The notes below the pieces were generated by a model. The model did no database searches. It saw only the letters and a program-made list of their open reading frames with translations, and had not been told where the DNA came from. Shown here one piece after another: positions 60,604 through 64,000 of a stretch of 64,000 nucleotides of DNA. Made by a program: the position numbers and the translations under genes. Numbering within the stretch: the stretch's first letter is position 1; every line of letters starts with the position of its first letter. This DNA is from Myroides indicus (GTDB lineage Bacteria; Bacteroidota; Bacteroidia; Flavobacteriales; Flavobacteriaceae): NCBI RefSeq assembly GCF_004364575.1, contig NZ_SOAG01000005.1, positions 1 through 64,000 on the forward strand, in the 5' to 3' direction.

Positions 60604-63600
60604 ATGCTAAAAGCCATTATAAATCGTCCTATACTTGCCACTGTAATATCTATTATGTTTGTTCTGTTGGGATTAGTAGGACTTACTCTGCTTCCTATTA
60701 CGCGCTTTCCTGAAATTGCTCCCCCAAGTGTAACAGTTACTACTTCTTACCCTGGAGCTAATGCCGAAACGGTAGCACAAAGTGTATTGCTGCCTATTGA
60801 AGAAGCTATTAACGGAGTTGATAACATGACCTATATCAGCTCTAAAGCTAGTAATAGCGGTTCCGGAACCATTAATGTATTTTTTGAAGCAGGAACAGAT
60901 CCCGATCAAGCTGCGGTAAACGTCCAAAACAGAGTAAGCAAGGCGTCTAATGACTTGCCCTCCGAGGTAAATGAAAACGGAATTTCAGTTACTCCCCGTC
61001 AAAGCGGAAATATCATGACTATAAATTTTTACAGTGATCATCCTGAAAGAATTTATAATGAAACTTTTTTACAGGCCTACACCCAGATCAATATCAATAG
61101 AGAGCTACTGCGAGTTCCGGGAGTTGCATCTGTCGGACGCGTAGGCGCAAGAGACTATTCTATGCGCACCTGGCTAAATCCTGAAAAGTTGGCTCTTTAT
61201 AGTCTGACCCCTCAAGATGTAATTGCCGCTATTAAAGATCAAAATTTTGAAATTGCTCCGGGTAATTTTGGAGAGACGTCAGAAGAAGCCTTTGAAACAG
61301 CCTTAAAACATAAAGGAAGATTCAGTCTTCCCGAAGAATATGAAAGCATCGTTATCAAAACTAATACTGATGGTTCTGTTTTAATGCTTAAGGATGTTGC
61401 ACGAGTTGAATTTGGAGCTTCAAATGTTGGAAGTGATAACAGTGTCAACGGCTATCCCGGGTTAACGATGAACATCACGCAGACGGCAGGTTCCAATGCC
61501 AGAGATATCGACATTGCCGTCAGAAAAGTATTAGAACGCGTTTCACAATCATTCCCACAAGGCATACACTATGAGATTAGTTATTCAGTAAAAGATCAAA
61601 TAGACGAATCCATCTCTCAGGTAAGAAGTACACTTTTTGAAGCTTTCTTTTTAGTTTTTATCATCGTTTATCTCTTTTTGCAAGATATTCGATCTACTAT
61701 AATACCTGTCATTGCCATTCCGATCTCTTTAATAGGAACCTTGTTTTTTATGTATTTGATGGGATTTTCCATCAATGTCTTAACTATGTTTGCTTTAGTT
61801 TTAGCCATAGGAATTGTTGTTGATGATGCTATTGTTGTAGTTGAAGCTATTCATGAAAAAATGCATCAGACAGGATTAAAAGCTAAAGAAGCTACGATTT
61901 CTACAATGAGCGAGATTACTCGTGCGATTATTTCTATCACTCTGGTGATGGCTGCTGTATTTTTACCAGTTGGTTTTATGCAGGGACCAGCAGGCTTATT
62001 TTATAAACAGTTTGCCTATACACTTGCTTTTGCCATTTTAATTTCAGCTGTTAATGCCCTGACACTTAGCCCTGCATTATGTGCATTATTCCTAAAGCAG
62101 CAACATGATGAACCAATTATCCGTAAAAGAAACAAAAGCAATGTAAAGCGCATTATGGGAAGATTCTTTTTTGCCTTTAATACTGCATTCGAATCTTTTA
62201 CAAACCGCTACGTTATTACAATTAAAAAATTAATACAAAACAAAAAAGTAGCAATCTCTGGTTTAGCACTAATTATCGGATTAGGAATTGCTTTACTTTA
62301 CAAAACACCTTCTTCTTTTATTCCACGGGAAGATGACAGTTTTATTACTTATTCTTTAGCAATGCCTCCAGGGGCATCATTGGCAAGAACTAAAATCGTT
62401 TTGGCAAAAGCTGACAGCATTTTAAAACTTCGAAGTGATATTGAAGGCATGACAGCCATATCAGGATATAATACCATTGACGGAAATGCCAGTCCTTCCT
62501 TTGCCGTTGGCTATATTAATTTAAAACCTTATAAAAAACGTGGAAAAATTAAGAATATAGATAAAATTATCTCCGATATCCAAAAAGATTTATCGGTAAT
62601 AAATGAAGCCAATTTTAATGTTTTCCCTCGTCCTACTATTCAAGGATTTGGAGATTTTGGAGGAATTGAATTTGTTATTCAGGACAGAATGGGAGGCGGA
62701 TTTGATGAATTTAGCAAGATAACTGAAGGTGTAATTAAGGAACTAAATGACAGACCGGAAATTGATGATGCATTTACTTCTTTTAAAGCTAATTTCCCGC
62801 AATATTTGCTAGAGATTGATTACGTAAAAGCAAAGTCATTAGGCGTAAGTGTCAAAGATTTGATGACAACCATAAAAAACTACTACGGCAGAGTAAAAGC
62901 CGGCGATTTCACCAGATTTGGTCGCACCTATCGTGTATATATGCAGGCAGATATAGAATACCGAGAAAATCCGCAATCCTTTAATTCTATTTATGTCAAA
63001 AATAAAGACGGTGAAATGCTGCCGGCCAATACATTGGTTAAATTAAAAAAAGTTTTAGGTCCGGAAACTGTTACCCGATATAATTTATACAATGCTATTT
63101 CGATAAAAGCGAATCCCTCGTCCGGATACAGTACAGGAGATGCAATGAAAGCAATTGAAGAAGTAGCCTCTAAAATGCCTGGAAACTATTCCTATGAGTT
63201 TACCGGAATGTCTCTAGAAGAAAAGGATTCAGGTAATCAGGCAATTTTAATTTTTGTACTGAGCATTGTTTTTGTTTACTTTTTATTATGTGCACAATAC
63301 GAAAGCTACTTACTTCCCATCGCAATTTTGCTTACTGTTCCAACCGGATTATTAGGCGTTGCCGTATTTATTTACCTTGCGGGTTTACAAAATAATATCT
63401 ATGTACAGGTGGGATTAATTATGTTAATCGGATTATTAGCTAAAAATGCTATTTTGATTGTTGAGTTTGCTCTACAACAAAGAAAAGCTGGCTCTTCTAT
63501 TTTTAATGCTGCAATAGAAGGAGCCAAAATGCGTCTGAGACCTATTCTGATGACTTCTTTTGCATTTGTTGCCGGATTAATCCCATTGATGTTCACAGTA

Positions 63601-63753
63601 GGTCCCTCTGCACAAGGAAATCACTCAATAAGCTTTAGTGCGGCAGGCGGAATGATTTTTGGAGTAATGTCTGGGATATTTATTATTCCCGTCTTATTTT
63701 ATATTTTTCAGAATTGGGATGAAAAGTTAAAAACAAAATTTACTAATGATTAA
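60604..63753 (+). CDS. RND efflux pump, HAE1 (AcrB) family
   Basis: A 1049-residue inner-membrane proton/drug antiporter. TM1 and the porter domain start [42 protein letters not shown] and the docking segments follow. The TM4 proton-relay region [20 protein letters not shown] has the two conserved Asp (Asp-Asp), and the second half repeats with [16 protein letters not shown] and [19 protein letters not shown]. The length and motifs match HAE1 pumps, which expel drugs, dyes, detergents and bile-type compounds. Overlap with heavy-metal CusA type is excluded by the hydrophobe-type TM4 pattern. Confidence 0.95.
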   Translation: MLKAIINRPILATVISIMFVLLGLVGLTLLPITRFPEIAPPSVTVTTSYPGANAETVAQSVLLPIEEAINGVDNMTYISSKASNSGSGTINVFFEAGTDPDQAAVNVQNRVSKASNDLPSEVNENGISVTPRQSGNIMTINFYSDHPERIYNETFLQAYTQININRELLRVPGVASVGRVGARDYSMRTWLNPEKLALYSLTPQDVIAAIKDQNFEIAPGNFGETSEEAFETALKHKGRFSLPEEYESIVIKTNTDGSVLMLKDVARVEFGASNVGSDNSVNGYPGLTMNITQTAGSNARDIDIAVRKVLERVSQSFPQGIHYEISYSVKDQIDESISQVRSTLFEAFFLVFIIVYLFLQDIRSTIIPVIAIPISLIGTLFFMYLMGFSINVLTMFALVLAIGIVVDDAIVVVEAIHEKMHQTGLKAKEATISTMSEITRAIISITLVMAAVFLPVGFMQGPAGLFYKQFAYTLAFAILISAVNALTLSPALCALFLKQQHDEPIIRKRNKSNVKRIMGRFFFAFNTAFESFTNRYVITIKKLIQNKKVAISGLALIIGLGIALLYKTPSSFIPREDDSFITYSLAMPPGASLARTKIVLAKADSILKLRSDIEGMTAISGYNTIDGNASPSFAVGYINLKPYKKRGKIKNIDKIISDIQKDLSVINEANFNVFPRPTIQGFGDFGGIEFVIQDRMGGGFDEFSKITEGVIKELNDRPEIDDAFTSFKANFPQYLLEIDYVKAKSLGVSVKDLMTTIKNYYGRVKAGDFTRFGRTYRVYMQADIEYRENPQSFNSIYVKNKDGEMLPANTLVKLKKVLGPETVTRYNLYNAISIKANPSSGYSTGDAMKAIEEVASKMPGNYSYEFTGMSLEEKDSGNQAILIFVLSIVFVYFLLCAQYESYLLPIAILLTVPTGLLGVAVFIYLAGLQNNIYVQVGLIMLIGLLAKNAILIVEFALQQRKAGSSIFNAAIEGAKMRLRPILMTSFAFVAGLIPLMFTVGPSAQGNHSISFSAAGGMIFGVMSGIFIIPVLFYIFQNWDEKLKTKFTND

Positions 63754-63765
63754 ACAAAAGAATTT

Positions 63766-64000
63766 ATGTTGAAAAAACACTTATATAAATACGCTGTTTA
63801 CAGTTTTACTTTTTCAGGATTTCTGATATTTGTTTCATGCGTTCCTCAATCTAAATACAGTGCTCCTAAATTTGAAATTCCGGATAGCTATAGAACACAA
63901 GACTCCTTAAAAGTAAGTAATGACTCTACTAATATAGCTGATATTGATTGGAAATCCTTTTTTGAAGATGCACAACTTCTCTCTCTCATTGAAAAAGGAT
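63766..64000 (+). CDS. Outer-membrane efflux channel (OprM/NodT family), 5' part
   Basis: A lipoprotein signal with FLIFVSCVPQSKY (Cys about residue 25), then FEIPDSYRTQDS and IDWKSFFEDAQLLSLIEK, the standard first helix region of OprM/NodT-type TolC proteins. The gene starts 12 bases after the pump stop and runs off the window at 64000, so only about 78 residues are visible. With the adaptor and pump it forms a tripartite exporter across both membranes. Confidence 0.9.
   Translation, partial: MLKKHLYKYAVYSFTFSGFLIFVSCVPQSKYSAPKFEIPDSYRTQDSLKVSNDSTNIADIDWKSFFEDAQLLSLIEKG

Noticed and set aside
1-64000. tRNA or rRNA genes and CRISPR arrays
   Set aside because: No cloverleaf with a TTCGA-type arm, no rRNA segment and no regularly spaced direct repeats were recognised on reading. 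A tRNAscan and CRISPR search would settle it.

Overview
The window is a low-GC chromosomal segment from a member of the Bacteroidota, most likely class Flavobacteriia (family Flavobacteriaceae or a close relative). Four things point there: a PorX-type response regulator/phosphatase of the type IX secretion system, a DUF5686/carboxypeptidase-regulatory-like outer-membrane protein, a TlpA/DUF4369 thioredoxin, and the Bacteroidota promoter -7 motif TAnnTTTG in front of many genes with little Shine-Dalgarno signal. I cannot name the species.

Layout. 1-355: right end of an IS982-family insertion sequence cut by the window edge. 0.4-6.5 kb: e(P4)-like acid phosphatase lipoprotein, small lipoprotein, unknown protein, DHA2 drug exporter, divergent pabA/pabB, TM2 protein. 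6.7-10.1 kb: TlpA-like thioredoxin, ECF sigma factor with a membrane partner, OxyR. 10.1-14.1 kb (minus): glycosyltransferase, coaE, sensor kinase and OmpR-type regulator. 14.3-17.9 kb: porX, tsaE, ald, DUF4258 protein. 18.2-22.0 kb (minus): bifunctional nuclease, thyA, 2TM protein, folA, unknown exported protein, deoxynucleoside kinase. 22.2-31.4 kb: etfBA, pyruvate dehydrogenase E1 beta, DUF5686 protein, ppa, clpB. 31.4-32.2 kb: decayed IS256-family element. 32.2-35.6 kb: fused acyl-CoA mutase (IcmF). 35.9-40.5 kb: AraC regulator, rlmD, DUF2007 protein, LtaS-like sulfatase. 40.6-48.5 kb: fatty-acid activation and beta-oxidation (acyl-CoA synthetase, MarR regulator, hydroxyacyl-CoA dehydrogenase/hydratase, thiolase, acyl-CoA dehydrogenase). 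48.6-52.9 kb: PepSY-like protein, copper-type P-ATPase, structured RNA leader with a DUF805 gene, small membrane protein. 53.2-59.1 kb: gcvT, an outer-membrane barrel gene broken by one stop codon, yebC family gene, zinc peptidase, membrane protein, yifB family gene. 59.4-64.0 kb: an RND efflux system (adaptor, pump, start of the outer-membrane channel).

How the parts fit. Most of the window is core metabolism and housekeeping, not a genomic island. The beta-oxidation cluster feeds electrons from its acyl-CoA dehydrogenase to ETF (etfBA lies 20 kb away), while IcmF could bring branched acyl-CoAs to a form that the same cycle can use. thyA, folA and the deoxynucleoside kinase form one dTMP/dNTP supply operon. 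Six start codons were placed downstream of the longest open frame, because the longer frames begin with TTG or GTG and in several cases run through a promoter motif.

The most unusual non-coding feature is the 320-base region ahead of the DUF805 gene (51762-52083). It carries a promoter, a 10-bp closing helix and two perfect 8-bp helices that cross each other, so it reads as a structured cis-regulatory RNA. Next in interest are a perfect 24-bp palindrome in the promoter of the MarR gene, the single-stop pseudogene, and the IS256 remnant with recognisable ends. No tRNA, rRNA or CRISPR array was seen.
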